Part shown: positions 1 through 7,821 of the stretch, piece by piece
Numbering within the stretch: position 1 is the first letter of the stretch
Layout of the letters: every line of letters starts with the position of its first letter
Assembly: GCA_013287095.1 (NCBI GenBank)
Contig: JABDEJ010000011.1
Location: 1-34,390, forward strand
DNA: 34,390 bases
Source of the DNA: Bacteroidota bacterium
GTDB lineage: Bacteria > Bacteroidota > Bacteroidia > CAILMK01
Reading direction: 5' to 3'
Position numbers and translations under genes: made by a program
The notes under the pieces: generated by a model
Seen by the model: only the letters and a program-made list of their open reading frames with translations
What the model was told of the DNA's origin: nothing
The model's database searches: none

Positions 1-1157
1 TAAAAATGAATTCTTCGAAAAATAGCAATAAAGCAGGTAAAGCAAAACAGTTTTCAAAGGAAGACTTAGCCAATGCCATTGAAGGAACATTATATAGTCA
101 TGACAGTAGTTTTGAAGCCACAAAAATAAAAGCAATAGATTCGATCATAAAAAGTGGCTTGCAAAAGGCCGGTATTACCACTCCTTATATTTATGGTATT
201 GTTCAGAACAAGTCGGGAAAGGCTAAATTTATCAGCGATAAATCGGCAAATATCAAGGAATTAAAAAGTGGATACCATGTTCGATTGGATATTGGATCCA
301 AGGCTGAAGCGGAAGATGTCTATTTATATTTCCCCGATCTCGATAAATACATTTATGCTAAAATCTGGTTTATTTTCCTTGCCGCTTTATTATTGATTAT
401 CATTATATTATCTTGTTTTTGGTATTCAATAAGGATTATTTTCCGGCAAAAGAAACTTTCTGATATGCGGAGCGATTTCATCAATAATATGACACATGAA
501 TTTAAAACGCCCATTTCAACTGTCGCACTTGCAATTGAAGCTTTGTTGAGTTTTGATGTGCGCAAAAGCGAAGAAAAAACAGTGCAGTATTTAAGGATAT
601 CCCAACAGGAAAACAAACGTCTTGGGACCATGGTGGAAAAGGTTTTGAATATCGCTGCATACGATCGTGGAGAGATTATGCTAAACCTCAGAGAAACAGA
701 TATAAATGGGTTGATTGAAGATACAATGTTTCATATGCAAATGCAGGTCTCGGAAAGAAATGGTGTGATGGATCAGGAATTTGAGGCTCGGGATCATGTA
801 TTGATGGTTGATAAAGACCATATCAAAAATGTGATTACGACGCTCATTGACAATGCTGTGAAGTATAGTTTGGGAAACCCTGAAATCAAAATCAACACGA
901 GGAATTCAGGTGATTATTTGGTTATTTCCGTCGAGGATAATGGTATGGGCATTTCTAAAGAGGAACAAAAAAAAATTTTTGAAAAATTCTATCGCGTCTC
1001 CACCGGAAATATCCATAATGTAAAAGGTTTTGGCCTGGGTTTAAGTTATGCGGCCGGTATTATTGAAAAACACAAAGGCATGATAAAAGTCCACAGCCAA
1101 TTGAATAAAGGAAGCATTTTTGAGATATATTTACCTGTAAATCATCATGACAGCTAA
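1..1157 (+). CDS. Sensor histidine kinase, 5' end cut by window
   Basis: Membrane sensor kinase that autophosphorylates on a His and passes the phosphate to the regulator encoded next. The frame is open to the left edge, so the N-terminal membrane helix and part of the periplasmic domain are missing; the ATG at 6 is probably internal. Counting from that Met: periplasmic remainder 1-118, one membrane helix about 119-141, HisKA box with H164 in NMTHEFKTP, N-box N283, G1 box DNGMG 311-315, F-box about 325-329, G2 box GFGLGL 341-346. All catalytic motifs are intact. The last 11 nt overlap the response regulator, a sign of translational coupling. The layout resembles the RprX/CusS-like kinases common in Bacteroidota; the stimulus cannot be read from the sequence. 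Confidence 0.93.
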   Translation, partial: KMNSSKNSNKAGKAKQFSKEDLANAIEGTLYSHDSSFEATKIKAIDSIIKSGLQKAGITTPYIYGIVQNKSGKAKFISDKSANIKELKSGYHVRLDIGSKAEAEDVYLYFPDLDKYIYAKIWFIFLAALLLIIIILSCFWYSIRIIFRQKKLSDMRSDFINNMTHEFKTPISTVALAIEALLSFDVRKSEEKTVQYLRISQQENKRLGTMVEKVLNIAAYDRGEIMLNLRETDINGLIEDTMFHMQMQVSERNGVMDQEFEARDHVLMVDKDHIKNVITTLIDNAVKYSLGNPEIKINTRNSGDYLVISVEDNGMGISKEEQKKIFEKFYRVSTGNIHNVKGFGLGLSYAAGIIEKHKGMIKVHSQLNKGSIFEIYLPVNHHDS

Positions 1158-1866
1158 AACAAAAATACTTATTGTAGAAGACGACCCTTACCTGGGCATG
1201 ATCATGCAGGAATGCTTTGAAAGCCGCGACTTTGATGTCCGCTTGCTCGAAAATGGGCAGGAAGGACTTGATACTTTTTTTAGTTATAAGCCGGACTTGT
1301 GCATCCTGGATGTGATGCTGCCAGTAAAAGATGGTTTTACTATTGCCAGGACCATTAGAGAGACAGATACACAAACTCCGATTATTTTTCTAACAGCCAG
1401 ATCATTGAAAGAAGATATAAAAGAAGGTTTCACAATAGGCGCTGACGATTATGTAAAAAAACCCTTTAGTATTGAAGAGTTGATTATGCGCGTACACGCT
1501 ATTTTGAAACGAACTGCAAGCCAGGAAAGTACAAACCAAACACTAAAAAACATCCCTGTAAATATTGGCAGCTTTGTCTTCGATTTTCAAAAACAATTAC
1601 TTATCTCCGCGACGAAAAAACAGAAGCTCACTGCCCTGGAAGCAGATTTGCTTAAAATGCTTTGCGACAATATGAATGCCACTCTCGACCGCAATTCTGC
1701 TCTTAAACAACTATGGGGAGATGACAACTTTTTCAATGCCAGGAGTATGGATGTTTATGTCACCAAACTTCGTAAACATCTGAAAGACGATCCTTCAGTA
1801 GAAATTATCAATATCCGTGGGAAAGGGTATAAGTTGCTTTTATTAGGAAGCCATGAAGGTGTATGA
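1147..1866 (+). CDS. OmpR/PhoB-family response regulator
   Basis: DNA-binding partner of the upstream kinase. Receiver domain at residues 5-118 with the acidic pair E11/D12, phospho-acceptor D55 (ILDVMLPVKDG), switch T83 and K105 (KKPFS). A C-terminal winged helix (Trans_reg_C, about 140-232) contains the typical DVYVTKLRKHL recognition-helix segment and the RGKGYKL wing. The 239-residue length is normal for the family. The start ATG lies inside the kinase gene (11-nt overlap). It resembles RprY-type regulators; target genes are unknown, and the deacetylase 100 bp downstream is only a candidate. Confidence 0.95.
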   Translation: MTAKTKILIVEDDPYLGMIMQECFESRDFDVRLLENGQEGLDTFFSYKPDLCILDVMLPVKDGFTIARTIRETDTQTPIIFLTARSLKEDIKEGFTIGADDYVKKPFSIEELIMRVHAILKRTASQESTNQTLKNIPVNIGSFVFDFQKQLLISATKKQKLTALEADLLKMLCDNMNATLDRNSALKQLWGDDNFFNARSMDVYVTKLRKHLKDDPSVEIINIRGKGYKLLLLGSHEGV

Positions 1867-1968
1867 GTCAAAACATCTTTGTATCGTATTCATTATCTGA
1901 TATATACAATATATATTTCGCATTTGGCAAGCCCTTTGCAATACCTATGGTATAAAAATTTGAAAACG

Positions 1969-2655
1969 ATGAAAAGGTTAATTTTATTTATGTTCTGTTG
2001 TATCGCGACCGGGGCCATGGCTGCAGGAAGCAAGGCTAAAGTGGTAACGACTTTTGTTGATAACGGCCCCAAAAAAGTGGCGCTGACATTTGATGCTTGC
2101 CAGAGCAAGACACCGGCGTATTTCGATAAGACAATATTGAATTATATCATTGAAAATAAGTTGCCTGTGTCGATATTCCTTTCCGGTAGGTTTGCACGCC
2201 AGAATGAGGCCGAAGTAAAATACCTTGCTAAAAATTATCCCTTTATAGAGTTCGAAAATCATAGTTTGAACCATATCAACCACATGGAAAGGTTGAATGA
2301 TGCAAAAGTGATCAGTGAAGTAGCTGATAATGAAAAGCTTGTAACGGCTATGACAGGACGTGCGCCGGAGTATTTTAGATTTCCAGCCGGTAATTATAAT
2401 GCACATGACCTGGAGCTTGTAAATGGATTGGGTTTAAAGGTAGTTCACTGGACTTATGCCAGTGGTGACCCTGATAAACACATTACCCCGGTAGCCCTTG
2501 AAAACGAAATAAATACCATGACCAGACCTGGTGATATCCTGATCTTTCATATCAATGGCCGCGGATGGAGTACAGGCAAAGCACTACCTGAAATGGTTAA
2601 GGAGTTGCATGGCAAAGGATACAGCTTTGTTAGACTCGAGGATGTGGTGAAGTAA
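1969..2655 (+). CDS. Secreted NodB-fold polysaccharide deacetylase
   Basis: Predicted exported carbohydrate esterase 4 enzyme removing N-acetyl groups from a cell-wall or extracellular glycan. I chose the ATG at 1969 because it begins a clean signal peptide (MKRLILFMFCCIATGAMAAG); the reading frame is open upstream to 1879, but that part looks non-coding. NodB motifs: motif 1 is TFDAC (D42 the likely base; the usual second, metal-binding Asp is A43), motif 2 HSLNH (H98, H102), motif 3 RFPAG, and a late IFHINGRG that supplies the last His. The FDAC variant occurs in other members, so it is probably active. It stands alone, 102 bp after the response regulator, and is followed by a strong hairpin terminator. 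Confidence 0.88.
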   Translation: MKRLILFMFCCIATGAMAAGSKAKVVTTFVDNGPKKVALTFDACQSKTPAYFDKTILNYIIENKLPVSIFLSGRFARQNEAEVKYLAKNYPFIEFENHSLNHINHMERLNDAKVISEVADNEKLVTAMTGRAPEYFRFPAGNYNAHDLELVNGLGLKVVHWTYASGDPDKHITPVALENEINTMTRPGDILIFHINGRGWSTGKALPEMVKELHGKGYSFVRLEDVVK

Positions 2656-2682
2656 GGGATCAGGCGTCAGGGATCAGGAAAT

Positions 2683-2762
2683 TAAGAGTAAGAGGTGAGA
2701 AGTAAGAGAGATGAATTTGACAGAATTTTTCACTTTTCACCCCTCACTTCTTACTTTTTACT
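2683..2762. repeat. Imperfect inverted repeat (GTAAGArGTGAG type)
   Basis: Purine-rich left arm about 2683-2710 and pyrimidine-rich right arm about 2730-2762 are partly reverse-complementary around the core GTAAGArGTGAG. It lies in the space between the deacetylase and the terminator. Such low-complexity palindromes are frequent between genes in Bacteroidota. No protein-coding signal is seen here. Confidence 0.5.
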
Positions 2763-2784
2763 ATTTTATTTCCAAAACGCACAT

Positions 2785-2816
2785 AAAAAAACCCGGCGCA
2801 GGGAGCCGGGTTTTTT
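2785..2816. terminator. Bidirectional intrinsic terminator
   Basis: A-run 2785-2791, perfect 6-bp GC stem CCCGGC (2792-2797) / GCCGGG (2805-2810), 7-nt loop, then a T-run 2811-2816. The A and T runs extend the stem and give a U-tract on both strands. It therefore ends both the plus-strand deacetylase and the minus-strand small Cys-rich gene, which converge here. Confidence 0.9.
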
Positions 2817-2840
2817 ATTTAAATATTCTGAATCTATCAG

Positions 2841-3038
2841 TTATGACTTTGTTGCTGGTTTTGTGCAGGATTTTTTTCCTGTGCATTTACCATCACATTT
2901 TCCTGTGCATTTGCCATTGCAGGCTTTGCTGCTTTTGCATTGTTTAGCACCATCAGTTTTGTCATTCCCCGCAAATGCAGAGCTGACAATGGCGAAGCTG
3001 AACATAAGCCCCATTCCATATAAAAGAAGATTTTTCAT
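2841..3038 (-). CDS. Small secreted Cys-Gly-Lys repeat protein
   Basis: 65-residue protein, not assigned to a family. Residues 1-23 form a clear Sec signal peptide ending VSSAFA. The mature part is about 42 residues, hydrophilic and very rich in Cys and Lys. Residues 40-55 are four consecutive tetrapeptides C-x-G-K, so C40, C44, C48 and C52 are exactly four apart; further Cys at 34 and 58. Spacing and charge suggest metal binding or crosslinking (inference). A -7 box TATCTTTG lies 29 nt upstream of the ATG and the shared terminator follows, so it looks like an independent gene. A competing frame at 2837-3019 lacks the signal peptide and is a shadow. Confidence 0.7.
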   Translation of the reverse strand: MKNLLLYGMGLMFSFAIVSSAFAGNDKTDGAKQCKSSKACNGKCTGKCDGKCTGKKSCTKPATKS

Positions 3039-3066
3039 TTTTTATAAATATTTTAAAGTTGAGTCA

Positions 3067-3074
3067 CAAAGATA
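3067..3074 (-). promoter_or_regulatory. -7 promoter box TATCTTTG
   Basis: On the minus strand reads TATCTTTG, a full match to the Bacteroidota sigma-ABfrA -7 consensus TAnnTTTG, about 29 nt before the start of the small Cys-rich gene. No convincing TTG -33 element was found at the usual spacing. Confidence 0.45.
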
Positions 3075-3139
3075 CACAAACTGCTATAGAAAAGAAATAG
3101 TTGCTTTATCATGTTTAACTTTGGACCTCAGTTATTGCA

Positions 3140-3787
3140 ATGACCCGAAAAGAACTATACCAATACGTTATTCAATATTTTGAAAAAGCGATGCCTGATG
3201 CCCAAACAGAATTGCATTATCGCAGCCCTTATGAACTTCTGGTATCAGTGATACTATCTGCCCAATGCACGGATAAGAGGGTGAATATGACCACACCTGC
3301 ATTGTTTTCAGTTTATCCAACCCCGGTTGAATTATCTAAAGCAAGTTTTGACGAGGTGTTTCCTTATATCAAAAGTATCAGCTACCCTAATAGTAAAACC
3401 AGGCACCTGATTGCTATGACACAAATGCTGGTGGATGATTTCGCGGGTGAAGTGCCGGAAGCCCGGGAGGACCTCGAAAAGTTGCCAGGTGTAGGCCGTA
3501 AAACTGCTAACGTAGTGGCATCAGTGGTATTTGGCGAAAATACGATGCCTGTAGATACTCATGTCTTTAGGGTGGCACAAAGAATAGGGCTTGTTACGGT
3601 ATCAAAAACACCGAGGCAGGTTGAAGATCAATTGGTTAAAAATACACCTTCTGAAATTCTTGGGAAGTTTCATCACTGGTTAATCCTTCACGGCCGATAT
3701 GTTTGTGTCGCAAGAAGTCCCAAATGTGAAATTTGCGGGTTGAGGGATGTTTGTAAGTATTATAAGAAAGATCAAAAAGCAGAATAG
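3140..3787 (+). CDS. nth: Endonuclease III, DNA glycosylase/AP lyase
   Basis: Base-excision repair enzyme that removes oxidised pyrimidines and cleaves the abasic site. Helix-hairpin-helix LPGVGRKTANVV with catalytic K121, then VDTHVFR with catalytic D139. The C-terminal [4Fe-4S] loop has C189, C196, C199 and C205 in the exact C-x6-C-x2-C-x5-C pattern. Length 215 is usual. The ATG at 3140 fits the conserved N-terminus; the frame continuing upstream of it is a shadow of the Cys-rich gene region. It is divergent from that gene and has a 107-bp gap to the next gene. Confidence 0.97.
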   Translation: MTRKELYQYVIQYFEKAMPDAQTELHYRSPYELLVSVILSAQCTDKRVNMTTPALFSVYPTPVELSKASFDEVFPYIKSISYPNSKTRHLIAMTQMLVDDFAGEVPEAREDLEKLPGVGRKTANVVASVVFGENTMPVDTHVFRVAQRIGLVTVSKTPRQVEDQLVKNTPSEILGKFHHWLILHGRYVCVARSPKCEICGLRDVCKYYKKDQKAE

Positions 3788-3849
3788 GCATTCTGTCGGC
3801 TCCTTAAAATCATCTTGAACCGCTTCTTCTTTTTTTACGGGAAAAACCT

Positions 3850-3857
3850 TATTTTTG
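3850..3857 (+). promoter_or_regulatory. -7 promoter box TATTTTTG
   Basis: Full match to TAnnTTTG, 37 nt before the ATG of the unknown gene at 3895. A TTG occurs further upstream, but not at the expected 17-19 bp spacing, so this is a moderate call. Confidence 0.45.
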
Positions 3858-3894
3858 TTATCTGATCGCCATAAAAACCCCTTGTCTCATCCAA

Positions 3895-4320
3895 ATGGAA
3901 CACAAAGTAGGTATTAACAATCTAAAAAGTATTGCCGGAAACTGGACTGGCAAGGTCAGACAAGTGATGCTTGGACAGGATGTTGAAATATATGTTGACA
4001 TGGACTTACAGGGGGACGGAGATAAAGTCATGGGCATGGCCAGATTAGATGTGTCGCATATTCAATTAAAGGATGAATCGGGCCAGCCTCTAAAACCTGC
4101 CACAGTTTCTATAAACGGGGCATTTTATGAAAACAGGTTCCTTCATTTGAATTATAAAAATCCGGATGAACCGCTTCAATTCGGATATATTGTTATTGAT
4201 TTATATGAAAACTCCATTAAAGCCAATGATTATATTATTAAAGGATTACTTATTGGTTATGGTCCCAAAAGCAAAAAGATTATTAACGGGGAGATTGTTT
4301 TGAAGAAATCTGCAAGCTGA
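3895..4320 (+). CDS. Conserved-looking protein of unknown function
   Basis: 141 residues, no signal peptide or membrane helix, so probably cytosolic. I do not recognise a family. The pattern is of alternating short strands: GNWTGKVRQVML, DVEIYVDMDLQGDGDKVMGMARL, ATVSINGAFYENRFLHLNY, FGYIVIDLY, INGEIVLKK. This suggests a small beta-barrel of the lipocalin or DUF-barrel sort, where GNWxG often opens the first strand (inference). It is monocistronic between nth and recA, with its own -7 box. Coding use resembles its neighbours. Confidence 0.75.
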   Translation: MEHKVGINNLKSIAGNWTGKVRQVMLGQDVEIYVDMDLQGDGDKVMGMARLDVSHIQLKDESGQPLKPATVSINGAFYENRFLHLNYKNPDEPLQFGYIVIDLYENSIKANDYIIKGLLIGYGPKSKKIINGEIVLKKSAS

Positions 4321-4505
4321 ACAAATACCTGATGGAATCCTGATCGCAATTACACAGGTTTGCAAATTTTGTTGAACCGATAAAACCCTTTAAAAACAAC
4401 ATCTTTGTCATTATTACAAAAAAATTGTCAAAAAATTAGGCAAAACTGAATCACGTATTTATTTATTGCACTACCTTTACAGCTCAAATTTAATACACCT
4501 CACAA

Positions 4506-5546
4506 ATGGCAAAAGAAGTTAAAGACGACAACACCGAGAAACGCAAAGCGCTTCAGTTGACGATCGAGAAGTTAGAAAAAACGTATGGAAAGGGAGTAGT
4601 TATGTCACTGAATGACAGGCAGCTTGAAGGGATAGAAACCATATCTACCGGTTCGCTTGGATTGGATATAGCACTTGGGGCGAGAGGCCTTCCAAAAGGC
4701 AGGGTTATTGAGATTTACGGCCCTGAATCTTCCGGTAAAACTACGTTAGCCATCCATGTAATTGCCGAAGCCCAGAAACTGGGAGGTATGGCAGCCATTA
4801 TAGATGCAGAACATGCTTTTGATAAAATATATGCCGAAAAACTAGGCATCAACGTTGATGATCTATTGATTTCGCAGCCAGACGATGGTGAGCAAGCGCT
4901 TGAAATTGCCGACCACTTGATTCGCTCCGGTGCCATTGATGTCATTGTGATTGACTCCGTAGCTGCCCTGGTGCCCAAGGCAGAGCTTGAAGGCGATATG
5001 GGAGATAGCAAAATGGGTTTGCAGGCAAGATTGATGTCGCAGGCCTTAAGGAAACTCACGGCTTCTATCAGCAAAACACAAACCATTTGTATTTTTATCA
5101 ACCAGCTCCGTGAAAAAATCGGGGTAATGTTTGGAAATCCTGAAACAACAACTGGTGGTAATGCATTGAAATTCTATGCTTCAGTGCGTCTGGATATTCG
5201 TAAGATAAGTACCATAAAAGAGGGCGTAGATATTGTAGGTAACCGTACCCGCGTGAAAATCGCGAAGAATAAAGTCGCCCCGCCATTCAGGGTGGCAGAG
5301 TTTGATATAATCTATGGTGAAGGCATTTCTAAGGTGGGTGAGATCATAGATATCGCTTCTGATTATGGGATTATCAAAAAAGCTGGCTCCTGGTTCAGTT
5401 ATGAAGACACCAAGTTAGGACAGGGCCGTGATGCCGTAAAACAGCTTTTGAAAGACAACCCTGACCTGGCTGACGAGATTGAAAAGAAAGTTCTCGATAA
5501 AGCTTATGGGGCCGATAAGCCTAAGATTGCGATGGAAGTGGAATAA
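4506..5546 (+). CDS. recA: RecA recombinase
   Basis: Strand-exchange ATPase of homologous recombination and SOS coprotease. Walker A GPESSGKT at 72-79, catalytic Glu region about E102, Walker [11 protein letters not shown] at 147-156, L1 around 163-172 ([12 protein letters not shown]), L2 about 202-219 ending [17 protein letters not shown]. 346 residues is a normal length. The C-terminal tail is short and acidic. Upstream is an AT-rich 185-bp spacer with only near matches to the -7 consensus (CATCTTTG about 70 nt further up, TACCTTTA closer); no clear SOS operator could be identified. Confidence 0.99.
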   Translation: MAKEVKDDNTEKRKALQLTIEKLEKTYGKGVVMSLNDRQLEGIETISTGSLGLDIALGARGLPKGRVIEIYGPESSGKTTLAIHVIAEAQKLGGMAAIIDAEHAFDKIYAEKLGINVDDLLISQPDDGEQALEIADHLIRSGAIDVIVIDSVAALVPKAELEGDMGDSKMGLQARLMSQALRKLTASISKTQTICIFINQLREKIGVMFGNPETTTGGNALKFYASVRLDIRKISTIKEGVDIVGNRTRVKIAKNKVAPPFRVAEFDIIYGEGISKVGEIIDIASDYGIIKKAGSWFSYEDTKLGQGRDAVKQLLKDNPDLADEIEKKVLDKAYGADKPKIAMEVE

Positions 5547-5608
5547 AGTCAGAGTAGAGAGCGGAAGTGCGAAGAGCGGGGTAAAGAAGAAAAAACGATA
5601 GCTTTTTC

Positions 5609-5757
5609 TGTCATCTCGAACGAGGCACGAAGTGAGGGATCTGCATCTGTCTGAGTCAATAAATCAGAAGTGAATTAAGTTGTTTATAAATTGTCCCTGG
5701 TCGGTGTCGTCACCGACCAGGGAATTCAGACTTCTCCTTTGTCGAAACGACAAAATG
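5609..5757. repeat. Palindromic intergenic repeat, copy 1
   Basis: Left part 5609-5643 (TCATCTCGAACGAGG, then AGTGAGGGATCTG) and right part 5731-5757 (CTTCTCC, then GTCGAAACGACAAAATG) partly pair with each other. The right part aligns closely, apart from a few substitutions and a short indel, with 18374-18402 near bioD, so both are copies of one dispersed family. The copy fills the space between recA and the DUF1572 gene and contains the perfect hairpin described separately. Confidence 0.6.
5695..5722. repeat. Perfect 12-bp hairpin, TCGT loop
   Basis: CCCTGGTCGGTG (5695-5706), loop TCGT, CACCGACCAGGG (5711-5722): a perfect 12-bp stem. No T-run follows on either strand, so it is not a canonical intrinsic terminator. 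It sits inside the repeat copy between convergent recA and the DUF1572 gene and may be a REP-like element or mRNA 3'-end stabiliser. Confidence 0.75.
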
Positions 5758-5758
5758 A

Positions 5759-6259
5759 TTACTTTTTCCTTGGAATGGACAGCGTCTGCCAGTCATCATT
5801 CCTGATCATTTTTGCGATATAAATAATCTGTCCTATGTGTTGCGAATAGTGCATAATCTGCCGCAAAATAGCCTGTACAATTGTATGAGGCTCATTGCGG
5901 ATGGTGATGGTTTTGTCAAAGTCATTTTCATTCAGGGATTCTAAAGTAATGAACATGCATTGCCAGCCTTCTTCCCACAGTTTCATGAGGTCTTCCTTCG
6001 TTTCTCTATGGCCCACAAATTCTTCATCGCGGGTGCGGGTAGGCTTTTCTCCATCTGTTGTTAAAAAATCTGTCCAACGGCTCAACATATTGCCATGTAA
6101 ATGTTTTATTATAACGGCTATACTGTTACTTTCCTCACCCGGTTGCCAATGGATCTCATTATCGGTTTGTACCTGGGCGATTGCCTTCTCAGCAAGCCTC
6201 TTGTATTTTTTCAGCTCGTTGATACTTTCATTTAAAAATTCGATTGATCTGTCTGGCAT
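5759..6259 (-). CDS. DUF1572 (DinB/YfiT superfamily) protein
   Basis: 166 residues when started at the ATG at 6259. Four-helix DinB-like fold, usually binding one divalent metal through three His: here probably the His of IIKHLHGN and the two in HYSQHIGQ. Members include thiol-dependent transferases and many uncharacterised proteins; no reaction can be assigned. An upstream TTG in frame (6283) would add eight residues, but that codon lies inside the -7 promoter box TATGTTTG, so I reject it. It is transcribed divergently from the SDR, each with its own -7 box about 100 bp apart. Confidence 0.85.
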   Translation of the reverse strand: MPDRSIEFLNESINELKKYKRLAEKAIAQVQTDNEIHWQPGEESNSIAVIIKHLHGNMLSRWTDFLTTDGEKPTRTRDEEFVGHRETKEDLMKLWEEGWQCMFITLESLNENDFDKTITIRNEPHTIVQAILRQIMHYSQHIGQIIYIAKMIRNDDWQTLSIPRKK

Positions 6260-6280
6260 AAAATTAGCTTTAAAGGAAGA

Positions 6281-6288
6281 CAAACATA
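6281..6288 (-). promoter_or_regulatory. -7 promoter box TATGTTTG
   Basis: Minus-strand TATGTTTG, full consensus match, 21 nt upstream of the DUF1572 ATG at 6259. It also decides the start, since the longer TTG start would overlap it. Confidence 0.5.
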
Positions 6289-6377
6289 GTAGATTTTGAT
6301 GAAATATTGCTGCCTAAGAAAAACAAATTCGAATAGTTTGTATCAAATTTTCAGTTAGACTAATGTTGTTAATTCCT

Positions 6378-6385
6378 TAAATTTG
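6378..6385 (+). promoter_or_regulatory. -7 promoter box TAAATTTG
   Basis: Full TAnnTTTG match 24 nt before the SDR start codon, divergent to the box at 6281-6288. Confidence 0.5.
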
Positions 6386-6409
6386 CACGTTTTATAAATC
6401 AAACCGATT

Positions 6410-7201
6410 ATGATAAACCTCAATCTATCAGGGAAAACAGCCATTGTTTGCGGAAGTTCGCAAGGGATTGGCAGAGCGGCGGCTATAGAACTTGCTGCAC
6501 TCGGTGCTAATATTATCCTTGTTGCACGAAACCCATCTGCTTTAGAACTGGTAAAAGAACAATTGCCAACTGAAGAAGGACAAATCCATTATGCAATGGC
6601 GGCAGATTTTGACCATCCTGAAGAGCTGAAAGAAAAAGTGAACAAGTTCCTTGAGAAGATTCATGAAATACATATCCTCGTAAATAATACCGGAGGCCCC
6701 AATCCCGGCCCGGCCAATGAAGCCACTGAGGACGAATTTCGTATTGCATTTAACAGGCATTTGATCTGCAACCAGGTGATGGTACAGGCGGTTCTACCCA
6801 AAATGAAAGCAGGCGGCTATGGCCGGATCATCAATGTAATAAGTACTTCCGTAAAACAGCCAATTCCAAACCTTGGGGTTAGCAATACGGTACGTGGAGC
6901 TGTGGCAAATTGGGCAAAGACGTTATCATTAGAATTGGCAAGATTTGGGATTACGGTTAACAATGTTTTGCCGGGATCTACAAGTACTGCAAGGCTAAAG
7001 GGCATTATAAACAATAATGCTGATAAAAAGCATTTATCAACAGATGAGGTAGAAACTGCTATGAGAAAGGAGGTTCCGGCCGGCAGATTTGCTGAACCAG
7101 AGGAGATTGCTTATGCCATTGCATTTTTGGCAAGCCCGGCGGCCTCATACATTAATGGGATAAACTTGCCTGTTGATGGTGGCAGGACGGCGAGTTTGTA
7201 A
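6410..7201 (+). CDS. SDR-family oxidoreductase with altered active site
   Basis: 263-residue Rossmann-fold short-chain dehydrogenase/reductase, cytosolic, NAD(P)-dependent by family. The cofactor loop is GSSQGIGRA (15-23), the structural NNTG is at 92-95, and the C-terminus ends in the usual INGINLPVDGG. The catalytic Ser is present (S145), but the position of YxxxK is SNTVR: S158 replaces Tyr and R162 replaces Lys. A divergent SDR subgroup with this kind of motif exists, so the protein may be folded and functional, but it should not be assumed to be a classical reductase. It is monocistronic; the ALDH gene downstream is on the other strand. Confidence 0.9.
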   Translation: MINLNLSGKTAIVCGSSQGIGRAAAIELAALGANIILVARNPSALELVKEQLPTEEGQIHYAMAADFDHPEELKEKVNKFLEKIHEIHILVNNTGGPNPGPANEATEDEFRIAFNRHLICNQVMVQAVLPKMKAGGYGRIINVISTSVKQPIPNLGVSNTVRGAVANWAKTLSLELARFGITVNNVLPGSTSTARLKGIINNNADKKHLSTDEVETAMRKEVPAGRFAEPEEIAYAIAFLASPAASYINGINLPVDGGRTASL

Positions 7202-7277
7202 GTAGTTGTTTCAATTTATCTGGTTTTGGAATGTTTTAAGCAACTTTGCGTTCTTTTAGAATGTAACGCTAATAGAG

Positions 7278-7490
7278 ATGAGAGTAATACTTGAAGTAAA
7301 AAAGGAAAGATTTCAGTTTTTCATTGAATTGGTAAGCAGTCTGGGCTTCGTTAAGATTGTGAGCGATACGCAGGAATCGAAACATGATCAGGCCATAGAA
7401 GATATGAAAGATGCCCTCAACGACGTGAAACTTCACCAACAAGGCTTGAAGAAACTAAAAACCATTGAAGAGTTTTTAGATGAAATCTAA
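7278..7490 (+). CDS. Putative antitoxin of RelE-type pair
   Basis: 70-residue charged, mostly helical protein (MRVILEVKKERFQFFIELVSS...) whose last 11 nt overlap the toxin gene. Small proteins of this form (short N-terminal strand, then a long helix ending in a run such as KTIEEFLDEI) are regularly found before RelE/HigB-like toxins in Bacteroidota. No clear DNA-binding domain is visible, so it may be only the toxin-neutralising part. The call depends largely on context. A near-consensus box CAACTTTG lies about 30 nt upstream. Confidence 0.75.
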   Translation: MRVILEVKKERFQFFIELVSSLGFVKIVSDTQESKHDQAIEDMKDALNDVKLHQQGLKKLKTIEEFLDEI

Positions 7491-7809
7491 GATATTCCTC
7501 TCTGAGAACTATGAGAGAAAATTGAAAAGGCTAAGCAAAAAATATAGTAGCCTAAATGATGATCTTGCCCCTATTTATGAGCAACTAAAAGAAACACCAC
7601 TATTGGGTACCGCATTAGGTAACAACTGCTTTAAAATTCGGGTTAAAATTTCGTCAAAAGGAAAGGGAAAGTCAGGCGGTGGAAGAATTATCACTTATTT
7701 TATCAGAGAGCAAAATAGCGTGTATCTGCTTGATATATATGATAAATCTGAGCAAGCTGACATATCCTCGAAAAACCTGAAGGAGCTCGTTCAATTAATA
7801 TTGGGCTGA
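7480..7809 (+). CDS. RelE/ParE-superfamily toxin
   Basis: 109 residues. The central GKGKSGGGRIITYF followed by SVYLLDIYDKSEQADIS is the hallmark of a Bacteroidota RelE/HigB-like toxin branch; the N-terminus (FLSENYERKLKRLSKKYSSL) forms the usual paired helices. By family it is an mRNA interferase acting at the ribosome; catalytic residues in this branch cannot be fixed by eye. The start overlaps the antitoxin by 11 nt. It ends only 12 bp before the convergent ALDH gene, so the two transcripts may overlap. Confidence 0.85.
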   Translation: MKSKIFLSENYERKLKRLSKKYSSLNDDLAPIYEQLKETPLLGTALGNNCFKIRVKISSKGKGKSGGGRIITYFIREQNSVYLLDIYDKSEQADISSKNLKELVQLILG

Positions 7810-7821
7810 TTATTTAAACTT

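Noticed and set aside
1879..1968. Longer N-terminus of the deacetylase from the TTG at 1879
   Set aside because: The added 30 residues hide the signal peptide that begins at 1969 and the bases look non-coding.
2695..3183. 162-codon plus-strand open frame between the deacetylase and nth
   Set aside because: It runs across a palindrome and terminator and opposite the Cys-rich gene; no conserved text.
4321..4505. SOS box or clear promoter before recA
   Set aside because: Only near matches to -7 (CATCTTTG, TACCTTTA) with wrong spacing; no palindromic LexA site could be supported.
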